Shown here piece after piece: positions 35,545-44,412 of a DNA stretch of 44,712 nt; position 1 is the first letter of the stretch, and the number at the start of each line of letters is the position of its first letter. Origin of the DNA: Chlamydiota bacterium. Its GTDB lineage: Bacteria > Chlamydiota > Chlamydiia > Chlamydiales > JAAZZY01. The translations under genes were made by a program, and so were the position numbers. A model generated the notes under the pieces. The model had not been told where the DNA came from. It was given only the letters and a program-made list of their open reading frames with translations, and did no database searches. The DNA lies in NCBI GenBank assembly GCA_022601335.1, contig JAJACV010000043.1:1-44712 (forward strand). The letters run 5' to 3'.

Positions 35545-36403
35545 GAGGCTTGTCCCCTAAGTGAGATCCAAATTCACGCATATTTTCAAAATAGTTCTCA
35601 GCGTAGGGATTTATCTCTATCAAATTCAAGTGCTCTGATTTAGCTAACTGTTCTGATGCTTTGTAGTTATACTGCTTTTGAACATAGAGATTTTGTATCT
35701 GATTTTCTTTTATTTTGATCAAAAGATCTGAAAGTTCTCGAGGTGTTGGATCTTGTCCTTCATTCTCTAAAGCTAGTTGATGCAAATGGTATTCCTTAGC
35801 AAAGTAGCCAAACGCTGGGTGAGAGACAAGAAAAGACATTCCCTCTTTGTTCTTAAGTTGATCACTTAAATAAGCATCTAGACGCTCAAAATCTACATTT
35901 AAAATCTCAAGCTGTCGATCCACTGTTTCTTCATATTCAGGAAAATGTTCTTTTAAAAGGCGTGCTATTGTTTGGCACTGCATCTTTGCAATTTTTGGAC
36001 TCATCCAAAAATGTAAGTCATCTACATGATGATGGCTACAGCAAGAGACCTTTAAAAGATCAACATGCCCATCTAAACTTACAATATCGATTTGAGGGTT
36101 ATTCTTTTTGAGAATAGGTGTAAACTGCTTTTCAAAGGGTTCTCCAGATAAAAACCAAATTTTAGCAGAAAACAAGTCTACTAGTTCTTTAGTCGCCGGC
36201 TCAAATCCATGGGGATCAGCAACCTCAGGTACCAAATTTTTGACTCGCACTTTATTTTCAGTGAGCCTTTCAACAAAATATTTGTAGGGGGCAATAGTTA
36301 CTAATACTTCTGGTTTAGATGAATGTTTATTTTGAGAAATAAATAAAAGACTTCCTATAGTTAATAAACCTACAAAAAATGTTAAAATTATATTTTTCTT
36401 CAT
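35537..36403 (-). CDS. zinc/manganese-binding periplasmic protein (ZnuA/TroA family)
   Basis: 288-residue periplasmic binding protein of cluster A-I with a signal peptide (about 1-22). Presumed metal ligands: His in VADPHGFEPA (about 65), His in DDLHFWMSP (about 131) and His in LVSHPAFGYF (about 195). An acidic ligand is in the ENYFENM region near the C-terminus. A short CCSHHHVDD loop just before the second ligand resembles the metal-rich loop of zinc-binding ZnuA proteins, although it is much shorter, which slightly favours zinc over manganese. It is the first gene of the three-gene operon and is preceded by an AT-rich, palindrome-like region. Confidence 0.9.
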   Translation of the reverse strand: MKKNIILTFFVGLLTIGSLLFISQNKHSSKPEVLVTIAPYKYFVERLTENKVRVKNLVPEVADPHGFEPATKELVDLFSAKIWFLSGEPFEKQFTPILKKNNPQIDIVSLDGHVDLLKVSCCSHHHVDDLHFWMSPKIAKMQCQTIARLLKEHFPEYEETVDRQLEILNVDFERLDAYLSDQLKNKEGMSFLVSHPAFGYFAKEYHLHQLALENEGQDPTPRELSDLLIKIKENQIQNLYVQKQYNYKASEQLAKSEHLNLIEINPYAENYFENMREFGSHLGDKPHD

Positions 36404-36432
36404 GTGTAATAGTTTATTAAATAATAATATAT

Positions 36433-36461
36433 AATATCCTATAAAATCACTTATTTATCAA
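36433..36461 (-). promoter_or_regulatory. possible promoter of the metal-transport operon
   Basis: On the minus strand TTGATA is followed 17 bp later by GATATT, about 30 bp before the gene start. The surrounding DNA is a run of ATA/TAT triplets in which a metalloregulator such as a Fur-family protein could bind, but no clear operator is seen. Confidence 0.3.
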
Positions 36462-36522
36462 GTAAAACTCCTTTTCTATTGAAGATTTCTCTCTAACTGG
36501 TCTAAAATCAACGCTCTTTTCT

Positions 36523-36609
36523 GGAGGGGTGTCTGAGCGGCCGAAGGAGCACGCTTGGAAAGCGTGTGTATGTGAAAACGTACCGTGGGTTCGAATCCCA
36601 CTCCCTCCG
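36523..36609 (+). tRNA. tRNA-Ser (anticodon GGA)
   Basis: 87 bases, class II tRNA. The acceptor stem GGAGGGG pairs with TCCCTCC, followed by discriminator G. The anticodon arm CACGC-TTGGAAA-GCGTG has anticodon GGA at 36557-36559. A variable arm is present, and the T-arm is GTGGG-TTCGAAT-CCCAC. CCA is not encoded. Reads UCC (and UCU) serine codons. It marks the left edge of the island: its 3' end lies four bases from the 17-bp inverted repeat and from the end of a decayed recombinase gene. tRNA genes are common integration sites. Confidence 0.95.
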
Positions 36610-36613
36610 ACAA

Positions 36614-36630
36614 CGCAACGAATTCGAACC
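36614..36630 (+). repeat. left copy of 17-bp inverted repeat
   Basis: CGCAACGAATTCGAACC, four bases after tRNA-Ser. Its exact reverse complement is at 44647-44663. On the minus strand it encodes the GSNSL part of the end of the recombinase remnant, so it may be the recombinase attachment core. A stem (CCCTTGC / GCAAGGG) follows immediately. Confidence 0.85.
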
Positions 36631-37806
36631 CTTGCTCTCCAAGAGTGCAAGGGAGTCGACTTGACTATCAGATACATAGTAAGCTCTTTTTTGAATAAGC
36701 TGCCCATTCTCCACAAAACATTCTCTAAGAACTGCTTCCATTTCGATAAAGTTAGAACTGAGGCTTTTGTATTTAGGCTCAAAGTTTCTTGAAAATTGTC
36801 TAATCGATGCTCAATCCATTCCTTGGGGAGGGGCTTTAAAACTTGATTTTCGCTGATATTCAAGTCCATTCATTTCATATTTTATTTTTTCTGAGCGATT
36901 CTCAGCATCATTGATGGCTTCTGATACAACGTTTGAAAAATTACCTGTTTTAATGAAGTTTAAGAGGTTTTGGAGTTCTTTTTGAACTTTATCAAATTGA
37001 CACTTTTTTTGTTTCAGTTCTTCAGGTACTTCATTAAGCGATTTATTAATTTCTTTTTCTAAGCTTTAATAAACGTACTTGAGATTTTCAGCAGTCAAAA
37101 TTCTTTCATTTAAGTTTTGGAGAATGTGTGCCTCGGCTTTCTTCCTTTGTATCATAAGCTTGTTCGAGCATGTTTTTCGTTTGTTATTGTAACAACCATA
37201 GTAGCCGCCGCCTTTTCCGCTTACTTGAACCATAGCTCCCCCGCAGTGTTTGCACCTCAGTAATCCTGCGAGTAGATGATTTGGACTGGTATGAACATAG
37301 CTTTTAAAACTTTTGCTCACTTTTTCAGATTTCTGGGACATAGGCCAAGAGCCATCTAAACTTTTCCAACACTTGCAAACTTGATTCCAGATCTTCTTGT
37401 TGATGATGATGAGTTCTTCTTTAAAGATGGCAATTTGCTCGTCTTTGTTTCTTTCTACTTTTTTTCTTCTGCCGCTCATTGGGTCTCGGACATTCTTGTA
37501 TTTTCTCCAGGCCCAATTGCCAGTATATTTTTCATTTTTAAGAATTCGGCTGATAGTTGAGGCGCACCATCCACCTTTTTGATTTTTTTTAGTAGGGGTG
37601 TTTGTTTGATTAAGTTTTTTCAGAATTCCTGAAATACTTTTTCCTTCTATAAACCACTGATAAATTTTTCTGATAATTGTAGCTTCTTCCTCATAAATTT
37701 TATGAACCATTCCTTCATATTTAGGTTGTCCTTTTGTATTTAACCTCAGTTCCCCAACAGGATGTGATTTATAACCATAGAGACTTTCTCCTTGCTGTAT
37801 CCTTTT
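36615..37806 (-). pseudogene. large serine recombinase, decayed (no catalytic domain)
   Basis: Remnant of a site-specific large serine recombinase. Visible in order: a recombinase domain with RIQQGESLYGYKSHPVGELR and IIRKIYQWFIEGKSISGILKKLN, then SRILKNEKYTGNWAWRKYK, then a zinc ribbon LLRCKHCGG ... YYGCYNNKRKTC. A coiled coil follows, interrupted by an in-frame TAA at 37066-37068 but continuing (SLEKEINKSLNEVPEELKQK) to about 36811. The tail continues in another frame (PKEWIEHRLDNFQETLSLNT, 36869-36770 region). After a second shift it runs to YYVSDSQVDSLALLESKGSNSL at 36680-36614. The N-terminal resolvase domain with the catalytic serine is absent, since a TGA precedes 37806. It is therefore inactive. 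It lies just before the biosynthetic operon in the opposite direction and probably brought the island in. Confidence 0.88.
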
Positions 37807-37888
37807 TCTTTGTCAAAATTTTATTTTAAAAATCTTGTATTAATTTGAGTTAGAATACATAAGAAAGTAAAGAACAAATCTGCGATCT

Positions 37889-39727
37889 ATGTCTCAAAAT
37901 AGTTTTTATGTACTTAGGTGCATTTCATGCAAAGCTGAATTTAAAGACCATCAAAGCTCAAGTACTTGTCTAAAATGCTTAGATCCTTTGGAAGTTATTT
38001 TAGACTATGAAAAAATTAAAAAGAGAATCAATCTCTATGCTCTTAAAAATGCTCCGATTTCTACCTTAAAATATCTAAACTTCTATCCGATACACAACTT
38101 AGAGAAGATCGTTTCTTTAGGCGAAGGGGGAACGCCTCTTCACAAATGTAAAAGTTTAGAGAAGGAATTTTCTCATAATGAACTCTACGTGAAAAATGAG
38201 TCGGCTAATCCAACAGGTGTTTTTAAAGATCGTGGCACACTTGTTGAAATTACAAAAGTTTTAGAGATGGAGGCCAAAGGGGTTTGCTTTGCATCAACAG
38301 GGAATATGGCAGCCTCTCTGGCAGCTTATTGCACATTGGCTCAACTTCCTTGTTACGTACTTGTGCCTGAAAGTACACCCATAGGAAAACTAGCTCAAAC
38401 ATTGTCCTATGGCGCGAGAATTATCCAAGTGAGAGGAACTTATTCAGAATGCGCAATACTTGCTGAAAAAATGGCTAAAAAGCATGGTTTTTATCTTGCA
38501 GGAGACTATGCCTTTCGCTTAGAGGGACAAAAATCTTTAGGAATAGAAATTGCAGAACAGTTGGATTGGAACGCTCCTGATTATATTATCTGCCCTATTG
38601 GCTGTGGAACCAACCTTGCAGCGATTTGGAAAGGGTTCACAGATCTAAAAAAATTGGGACTTATCAAAACCCTGCCTAAACTTATAGGTGTACAAGCTAA
38701 AACCTGTAACCCTCTTGTAGAGGCTTTTAAACAAAATAAAAAGAACTTCAAGCCATATTCTTATCCTAACACCATTTGTAGTGCAGTGCAGGTAAGTGAT
38801 CCTCTTGATGGGAAAAAAGTATTGAAAGCCGTATATGCCTCTAAGGGTATAATCATGGATGTTCAAGATGAAGAAGTGCTCGAGTCTGTGCAATTGCTCT
38901 CAAAAAAGGAGGCCATATTTTTAGAACCTTCGGGAGCCATGCCTCTTGCAGCTTTTATTAAACTTAAAAAAAGACGTTTTTTTAAAAAAACAGACCGAGT
39001 GATTTTAATCGGGACTGGTAATGGACTCAAGGACCCGTTGAGCGCGGTTAAAATTTTACCAGATCCACCCACTGTAGAGGCTAATTTAAAAGAAGTTGAA
39101 CGTTGCTTTCAATCAAAACTCTACCAAATGCAAGCTGTGAACTTAAGGTCAAAGGATAAAGTCCTCTGGAAAAAAGCTCCAACATGTGCTTTATTAAAGA
39201 AAACTATAGCAAAAGATTTTTCCGTACAGTTTCCCGAAAGTGTCTTAAAAGATATCTTAAAAACATGTAAAGGGTTTGAGATTAAGGGCAAATCTATCAC
39301 CCATCAAGATCTTCAAAATATTTTGGAAGAACATTTAGATGAATATACGCTCTCCAAAAAGGTATTGGAAGTAGTGGATTTTAGTACAAAAACATCTCTT
39401 AATGAAAAAGCTGAAGGGGAGATTAAAGTCCGTCTAAAAAATAAAATTTATTTATCAAAGTCAAAGGGGAATGGAACTGTTGATGCCTTGATCAAAGCGC
39501 TGAATAAATGCCTGAGGGAAAAAGATCCCATTAAAATGAAATTGACAGATTATCAAGTCGCCATCTTCTCTCCGGGAACTAATGCTAACGTGAAAGTTTT
39601 GATAAAGGCAAAAGATCAAAAAGGAAATAAAGTAATTGGGCAGGGCACCTCTCCAGATGTGATTGTGGCCTCTCTAGTCGCTTACGAGAAATGTTATAAC
39701 TTTTTATATGCGAGGCAAACACAATGA
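37889..39727 (+). CDS. threonine synthase-fold PLP enzyme fused to LeuA-type regulatory domain
   Basis: 612 residues in three parts. (1) Zinc-ribbon-like C11-x2-C14 / C27-x2-C30 and a fold-type II PLP domain to about 410: [13 protein letters not shown] with PLP-binding Lys113, GCGTNLAA near 235 and GTGNGLKDP near 380. These motifs are those of threonine synthase (ThrC, archaeal/Bacillus type), not ordinary threonine dehydratase. (2) A linker (about 440-490, [23 protein letters not shown]) resembling the second subdomain of 2-isopropylmalate synthase. (3) Residues about 493-612 match the LeuA allosteric domain: [12 protein letters not shown] (527), [17 protein letters not shown] (554) and [13 protein letters not shown] (583). 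First gene of the ilv operon; ATGA overlap with ilvD. No ilvA is seen, so deamination of threonine to 2-oxobutyrate is the inferred role, or threonine supply, with feedback by isoleucine or leucine. No clear ribosome binding site. Confidence 0.85.
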   Translation: MSQNSFYVLRCISCKAEFKDHQSSSTCLKCLDPLEVILDYEKIKKRINLYALKNAPISTLKYLNFYPIHNLEKIVSLGEGGTPLHKCKSLEKEFSHNELYVKNESANPTGVFKDRGTLVEITKVLEMEAKGVCFASTGNMAASLAAYCTLAQLPCYVLVPESTPIGKLAQTLSYGARIIQVRGTYSECAILAEKMAKKHGFYLAGDYAFRLEGQKSLGIEIAEQLDWNAPDYIICPIGCGTNLAAIWKGFTDLKKLGLIKTLPKLIGVQAKTCNPLVEAFKQNKKNFKPYSYPNTICSAVQVSDPLDGKKVLKAVYASKGIIMDVQDEEVLESVQLLSKKEAIFLEPSGAMPLAAFIKLKKRRFFKKTDRVILIGTGNGLKDPLSAVKILPDPPTVEANLKEVERCFQSKLYQMQAVNLRSKDKVLWKKAPTCALLKKTIAKDFSVQFPESVLKDILKTCKGFEIKGKSITHQDLQNILEEHLDEYTLSKKVLEVVDFSTKTSLNEKAEGEIKVRLKNKIYLSKSKGNGTVDALIKALNKCLREKDPIKMKLTDYQVAIFSPGTNANVKVLIKAKDQKGNKVIGQGTSPDVIVASLVAYEKCYNFLYARQTQ

Positions 39728-41406
39728 GTCTAAATAAAAAGAGCCAGCTTGTCACGCTTGGTGAAGAGAGAGCGCCAAACCGAGCGATGCTAAGGGCAAC
39801 AGGCCTTAAAGAGGAAGATTTCTCAAAGCCTTTAATAGGAATTGCAAGTGCTTGGAGTCAAATCACTCCGTGTAATATGCATTTGGATAAACTTGCTAAA
39901 GCTGCTGAAAAAGGACTTAAAAAATTTGGGGGTGTTGGAAGGATTTTTGGTGTGCCAACAGTAAGTGATGGGATTTCCATGGGGCACATTGGCATGAAAT
40001 ATTCTCTTGCCAGTCGAGAAGTTATTGCCGATTCTATTGAAACCGTCTGTTCCGGTTTGCAATTTGACGGACTCATTGCGATTGGAGGATGTGATAAAAA
40101 TATTCCTGCAGCGCTTATTGCGATTGGGCGACTCAATATCCCCAGTGTATTTATTTATGGTGGAACCATTTTACCGGGAAAAATTGACCGAAAAGCGATT
40201 GATATCGTGAGTGTTTTTGAAGGCGTCGGCGCTTATTTAAAAGGTAAAATTACTAAAAAAGAGCTTTATCAAATTGAGTGTAGAGCTTGTCCTGGTCCAG
40301 GTTCGTGTGGTGGAATGTACACAGCTAATACAATGAGCTGCGTGGCAGAAACAATGGGCTTGAGTATTCCGATGGGCTCAACCACTCCTGCTCCTTATAG
40401 ACAGAAAAAAGAGGAATGCCTTTTATCAGGAAAAGTTCTTATGGGTAATTTGAAAAAAGGACTTTTACCTAAAGAGATTGTTACAAAAAAAAGCTTAGAA
40501 AATGCACTTAGCGTTCTTATGGCTGTCGGAGGATCAACTAATGCAGTTTTACACCTTTTAGCAATTGCTCATGCTTTTGACTTGCCTCTCTCTCTAGAAG
40601 ATTTTGACAGCTTTTCAGAAAAAGTTCCTCACCTCTTGGATCTAAAACCTGGCGGGAAATATTTGACACGCGACTTTCATGAAATAGGAGGGCTTCCTGC
40701 TCTCCTAAAAGTGCTTTTTCAAGAGCATTTGATTCATGGGGATACAAAAATGCTTAACGGCGAAACTTTAGAAGAAAATTTAGAAAAAGTTAAGTTGCCA
40801 AGTACTCGTCAAAAAGTGCTCTATTCTGCAAAAGAACCTTTAAGGGAAAAAGGGCATATCGTGATTTTAAAAGGCAACCTTGCAAAGTATGGGTGCGTTC
40901 TAAAAGCCAAAAACATTAAAAAGAAAAAGCACGTGGGGCCAGCCAAGGTTTTTAATAGTGAAGCAGAGGCGTTTTATGCCATAGAGCATGACAAAATTGA
41001 GAAAGGTGACTGTTTGATTATACGTTATGAGGGACCCAAAGGGGGGCCAGGAATGCGAGAGATGCTCTCTCCAACAGCAGCTCTTGTTGGAAAGGGTTTA
41101 GGCTATGAGGTTGCTCTTATTACTGATGGACGATTTTCAGGAGGATCACATGGTTTTGTTATTGGACATGTAGCACCAGAGGCTTATGTGGGAGGAACGT
41201 TAGCATTGATAAAAAGCGGAGATACTATTGAAATTGATATGGTCCAAAAGAGTATCGATGTCAAGCTTTCTAAAGAAGAGTTAGAGGAGCGTCGAAAAGA
41301 ATGGCAAAGGCCTGTAGATAAGTTTAAAAAGGGCATTCTGGCGAAATATAGAGATCAAGTCTCTTCTGCGTCTCTAGGTGCTATAACAGATAATTTCGAA
41401 GGATAG
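39724..41406 (+). CDS. ilvD: dihydroxy-acid dehydratase
   Basis: Fe-S dehydratase of isoleucine/valine synthesis that turns 2,3-dihydroxy-3-methyl-valerate/butyrate into the 2-oxo acid. 560 residues, normal length. The three cluster cysteines are plausible in [11 protein letters not shown] (about 54), [10 protein letters not shown] (about 123) and [17 protein letters not shown] (about 190-206). The C-terminal block [22 protein letters not shown] (about 470-491) is the family's second signature. It starts within the stop of the PLP enzyme gene (ATGA) and ends nine bases before ilvC. No frameshift, every expected residue present, so it should be active. Confidence 0.97.
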   Translation: MSLNKKSQLVTLGEERAPNRAMLRATGLKEEDFSKPLIGIASAWSQITPCNMHLDKLAKAAEKGLKKFGGVGRIFGVPTVSDGISMGHIGMKYSLASREVIADSIETVCSGLQFDGLIAIGGCDKNIPAALIAIGRLNIPSVFIYGGTILPGKIDRKAIDIVSVFEGVGAYLKGKITKKELYQIECRACPGPGSCGGMYTANTMSCVAETMGLSIPMGSTTPAPYRQKKEECLLSGKVLMGNLKKGLLPKEIVTKKSLENALSVLMAVGGSTNAVLHLLAIAHAFDLPLSLEDFDSFSEKVPHLLDLKPGGKYLTRDFHEIGGLPALLKVLFQEHLIHGDTKMLNGETLEENLEKVKLPSTRQKVLYSAKEPLREKGHIVILKGNLAKYGCVLKAKNIKKKKHVGPAKVFNSEAEAFYAIEHDKIEKGDCLIIRYEGPKGGPGMREMLSPTAALVGKGLGYEVALITDGRFSGGSHGFVIGHVAPEAYVGGTLALIKSGDTIEIDMVQKSIDVKLSKEELEERRKEWQRPVDKFKKGILAKYRDQVSSASLGAITDNFEG

Positions 41407-41415
41407 GGGGAGCGT

Positions 41416-42456
41416 ATGCATTTTAAAGAAATTAATGAAGATATTGTGACAAGAGATGAGTTTTCACTTAAGAGAGCGCAAGAAGTGCTTAGTAGCGAAA
41501 CTATTGCAGTCATTGGTTATGGTGTACAGGGTCCTGGTCAGGCGCTAAATATGAAAGATAATGGTGTAGAGGTGATTATTGGACAGAGGAAACCAAGCTC
41601 ATCTTGGGATAAAGCTCTTAAAGATGGATGGGAAGAGGGGAAGGATCTCTTTGAAATAGATGAGGCGCTTGAAAAGGCTTCTATCATTATGTATCTTCTC
41701 TCGGATGCAGGGCAAAAACTACTTTGGCCTAAAGTCAAACCCCATTTGACGAAAGGGAAAGCATTGTATTTTTCACATGGATTTGCTATTACCTACAAAG
41801 ATCAAACAGACGTTATTCCTCCTAAAGATGTTGATGTTTTTTTGGTTGCACCTAAAGGACCTGGAGGGAAAGTTCGGGAGCTCTTTCTAAAGGGTGCCGG
41901 AGTTAACTCGAGCTTTGCTATCTTCCAAGATGCAACAGGAAAAGCCAAAGAACGTTGCCTTTCAATCGGCATTGCACTTGGTTCAGGCTTTTTGTTTCCA
42001 ACAACTTTTAAAAAAGAAGTTTATTCAGATCTTACAGGAGAGCGTGGCATTTTGATGGGGGCCATTGCAGGGGCTATGGAAGCGCAATATCAAGTTCTCC
42101 GCAGTCATGGCCACAGTCCTTCAGAAGCATTTAACGAGACTGTTGAGGAAGCAACACAATCTCTATACCCCCTAATTGGAGAGAATGGAATGGATTGGAT
42201 GTTCGCCAACTGTTCTACTACTGCACAAAGGGGCGCATTTGATTGGAGGCCTAAGTTTAAAAAGGCCCTTCTACCTGTATTTGAGGAGTTATACCAAGAT
42301 GTGGAGAGCGGAAAAGAGACAGAGCTGACGCTTAAAGCTAACAGTGATTCAAACTATAAAAAGAATTTAGAGGCTGAACTAAAAGAAATGTCAGATGAAG
42401 AAATTTGGAGAGCAGGAAAAATCGTACGTTCACTTCGTCCAGAGAGGCAAAACTAA
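41416..42456 (+). CDS. ilvC: ketol-acid reductoisomerase (fungal/Bacteroidetes-type sequence)
   Basis: NAD(P)H-dependent isomeroreductase, 346 residues. Rossmann motif IGYGVQGPGQALNMKDNG near residue 33, followed by VIIGQRKPSSSW. Acidic metal ligands lie in the block DLTGERGILMGAI near 205, and NGHSPSEAF-like SHGHSPSEAFNETVEEATQS is at about 233-252. The sequence SPSEAFNETVEEATQSLYPL is what I remember of yeast Ilv5, and DVDVFLVAPKGPGGKVRELF also resembles that class rather than the usual short bacterial IlvC. A very strong GGGGGAG precedes the ATG. Its stop overlaps the ilvB start (TAATG). Confidence 0.95.
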   Translation: MHFKEINEDIVTRDEFSLKRAQEVLSSETIAVIGYGVQGPGQALNMKDNGVEVIIGQRKPSSSWDKALKDGWEEGKDLFEIDEALEKASIIMYLLSDAGQKLLWPKVKPHLTKGKALYFSHGFAITYKDQTDVIPPKDVDVFLVAPKGPGGKVRELFLKGAGVNSSFAIFQDATGKAKERCLSIGIALGSGFLFPTTFKKEVYSDLTGERGILMGAIAGAMEAQYQVLRSHGHSPSEAFNETVEEATQSLYPLIGENGMDWMFANCSTTAQRGAFDWRPKFKKALLPVFEELYQDVESGKETELTLKANSDSNYKKNLEAELKEMSDEEIWRAGKIVRSLRPERQN

Positions 42457-44156
42457 TGGCAGAAAAAAAATATACGGGAGCTGAAATTCTTTGGAAAAGT
42501 TTGGAACATGAAAAAGCTAAACTTCTTTTTGGTATTCCTGGAGGAGTTGTTTTACCCTTTTATGACGCCATACATAAAAATAAAAAGATAAAGCATGTTC
42601 TTCCTCGTCATGAGCAGGGAGGAGGGTTTGCAGCAGATGGTTACGCCAGAGCCTCAGGGGATGTGGGACTTGCACTGGGAACCTCAGGTCCAGGGGCCAC
42701 CAACCTTTTGACCTCTATTTCCAATTCTCGAATGGATTCAGTACCGGTAATTTATTTAACAGGACAAGTGCTAGAAGAAGTAGTAGGAACAGATGCTTTT
42801 CAAGAAATTGATATTTTAGGAATGAGTATTCCGGTGGTTAAGCATAGTTATTTGGTCACTAAAGCAGCAGATATCCAAAGAGTAATTAAAGAAGCTTTTT
42901 ATATTGCAAAGGAGGGGAGACCCGGACCTATTCACATAGACTTCTTAAAGGATGTTTGGGGGCAAAAAACATTGTTTAAAAAAGACCCCAAAATGCAAAT
43001 ACCAGGTTGTCATATCAAGCCTAAGCTTTCGTCTGATCTCGATATTTTAAGGCTTAATCGTTACTTTGAGAGAAATGACTTAAGGCCAGTTGTTATTGCT
43101 GGACACGGGGTTGAAATATCTAAAGCACAAAAGGAATTATTGGCATTTGTAAAAAAGCATGAACTTCCAGTTGTGAATACATTACTTGGTTTGGGTAACT
43201 TTCCTCAAGGAGATCAACATTTTTGTGGAATGGTTGGCATGCACGGTGATGCGGTAGCAAACTATGTTGTAGATCGAGCCAATCTCATCATTGGAATAGG
43301 TTGCCGCTTTGATGATCGAATCACAGGTTCTTTGAAATCCTTCATCAAAGGAAAAGAATTTGTACATATGGATATTGATCTCTCGGAGATTAGTAAAAAT
43401 ATACCTTGTCACCTTGCTATAGTGGGTGATTCTAAAGAGACCCTCACAAAAGCCAACTGTCTTCTAGATAAACATAACTATCCCGGTTGGTGGGAGCAGA
43501 TTAAATCACTCAAAGAAAAGTATGGTTTTTTAAATTTCACAGGACCACAGTCTAAAAAAAACTTACTTAGCCAAGCTGAACTTATCCATGAAATATCAGA
43601 AGCTACAGAGGGAAGAGCCATTGTCACGAGTGATGTGGGAAGGCATCAAATGTGGGTGGCCAGATTCTATCGCTTTAAACATCCTAATTCCCACCTTTCT
43701 TCTGGAGGCCTTGGAAGCATGGGCTATAGTATCTCAGCGGCAATAGGAGCAAAACTTGCTAAACCTCAGAGAGAAGTTTGGTCGATTTCTGGTGATGGGG
43801 GATTTAAAATGAATATGCAAGAGCTCGGCACTATTGCTGAATATAATATCGATGTGAAACTCGTCATTATGGAAGATAACGCATTTGGGATGGTCTACCA
43901 GTGGCAAAATTTGCTGTTTAAGGGAAATGTGCAAGAGTCAAGATTTCAAAACCCAGACTTTTGCTTAATTGCGAAAGCTTTTGGAATACGTACTTTTAAA
44001 GCTACAACAATGCTCGAGGCTAAAAAAGCAATTCAATCAGCTCGAAGAGTCAAAGGCCCAGTTTTAATTGTCTTCAAAGTTAATCCTAATGAGCATGTCT
44101 ATCCTATGGTTGTTCCAAAAAAATCACTTGGAGAGCAAATTCTTTATGAGTACTAA
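42456..44156 (+). CDS. ilvB: acetohydroxyacid synthase large subunit
   Basis: ThDP-dependent catalytic subunit, 566 residues. It joins two pyruvates (valine, leucine) or pyruvate and 2-oxobutyrate (isoleucine). N-terminal ThDP domain with LLFGIPGGVVLPFYDA and the catalytic Glu in LPRHEQGGGFAADGYARASG (about 45-65). The central FAD-like domain is at about 190-330. The C-terminal pyrophosphate-binding motif is GDGGFKMNMQELGTIAEYN (about 445), with EDNAFGMVYQWQ after it. The frame opens 17 codons earlier inside ilvC, but the ATG overlapping the ilvC stop is the natural start. It overlaps ilvN by 11 bp. Confidence 0.96.
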   Translation: MAEKKYTGAEILWKSLEHEKAKLLFGIPGGVVLPFYDAIHKNKKIKHVLPRHEQGGGFAADGYARASGDVGLALGTSGPGATNLLTSISNSRMDSVPVIYLTGQVLEEVVGTDAFQEIDILGMSIPVVKHSYLVTKAADIQRVIKEAFYIAKEGRPGPIHIDFLKDVWGQKTLFKKDPKMQIPGCHIKPKLSSDLDILRLNRYFERNDLRPVVIAGHGVEISKAQKELLAFVKKHELPVVNTLLGLGNFPQGDQHFCGMVGMHGDAVANYVVDRANLIIGIGCRFDDRITGSLKSFIKGKEFVHMDIDLSEISKNIPCHLAIVGDSKETLTKANCLLDKHNYPGWWEQIKSLKEKYGFLNFTGPQSKKNLLSQAELIHEISEATEGRAIVTSDVGRHQMWVARFYRFKHPNSHLSSGGLGSMGYSISAAIGAKLAKPQREVWSISGDGGFKMNMQELGTIAEYNIDVKLVIMEDNAFGMVYQWQNLLFKGNVQESRFQNPDFCLIAKAFGIRTFKATTMLEAKKAIQSARRVKGPVLIVFKVNPNEHVYPMVVPKKSLGEQILYEY

Positions 44157-44412
44157 AAATACCTTTCAACTTTTAATTCGTGTAAAAAATGAAATTGGTG
44201 TGCTCACACGCATCGTAACACTCCTACGTAAATATCGTATTAATATTCGCTCTTTGCACATTTCTCCATTGGATAATAAAGAGGTTTATTCTGATATGCT
44301 TATGGAGATTATCTCTAAAAGAGAAGACATTGATTCGATTATCAATAAGCTCTACAATCTCATTCCTGTTCTAGAGGTTAGGCAGGGTAAAAATGCGCAT
44401 ATTAAAACATAA
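44146..44412 (+). CDS. ilvN: acetohydroxyacid synthase small (regulatory) subunit
   Basis: 88-residue single ACT-domain subunit that activates IlvB and senses valine or isoleucine. NTFQLLIRVKNEIGVLTRIVTLLRKYRINIRSLHI is the ACT core, with NEIGVLTRI as the ligand-facing motif. Short, like E. coli IlvN/IlvM rather than the 160-residue IlvH type that has a second domain. The start is inside the last codons of ilvB, so both subunits are made in fixed proportion. Last gene of the operon; no hairpin terminator follows. Confidence 0.93.
   Translation: MSTKNTFQLLIRVKNEIGVLTRIVTLLRKYRINIRSLHISPLDNKEVYSDMLMEIISKREDIDSIINKLYNLIPVLEVRQGKNAHIKT

Noticed and set aside
36631-36651. Stem CCCTTGC/GCAAGGG as terminator or second tRNA fragment
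   Set aside because: No T-run follows on either strand, and the T-arm-like TTCGAAT next to it has a mismatched stem; it is better explained as the end of the recombinase gene.
36447-36869. Open frames antisense to the tRNA-Ser gene
   Set aside because: They translate the reverse of the tRNA (SGIRTHGT / EWDSNPR type peptides), a well-known annotation artefact. The right-hand part is decayed recombinase sequence.
37807-37888. Promoter for the ilv operon
   Set aside because: The interval is AT-rich and has TAGAAT-like boxes, but no pair with acceptable -35 and 16-18 bp spacing; not called although a promoter must be nearby. No leader peptide or attenuator hairpin was seen either.
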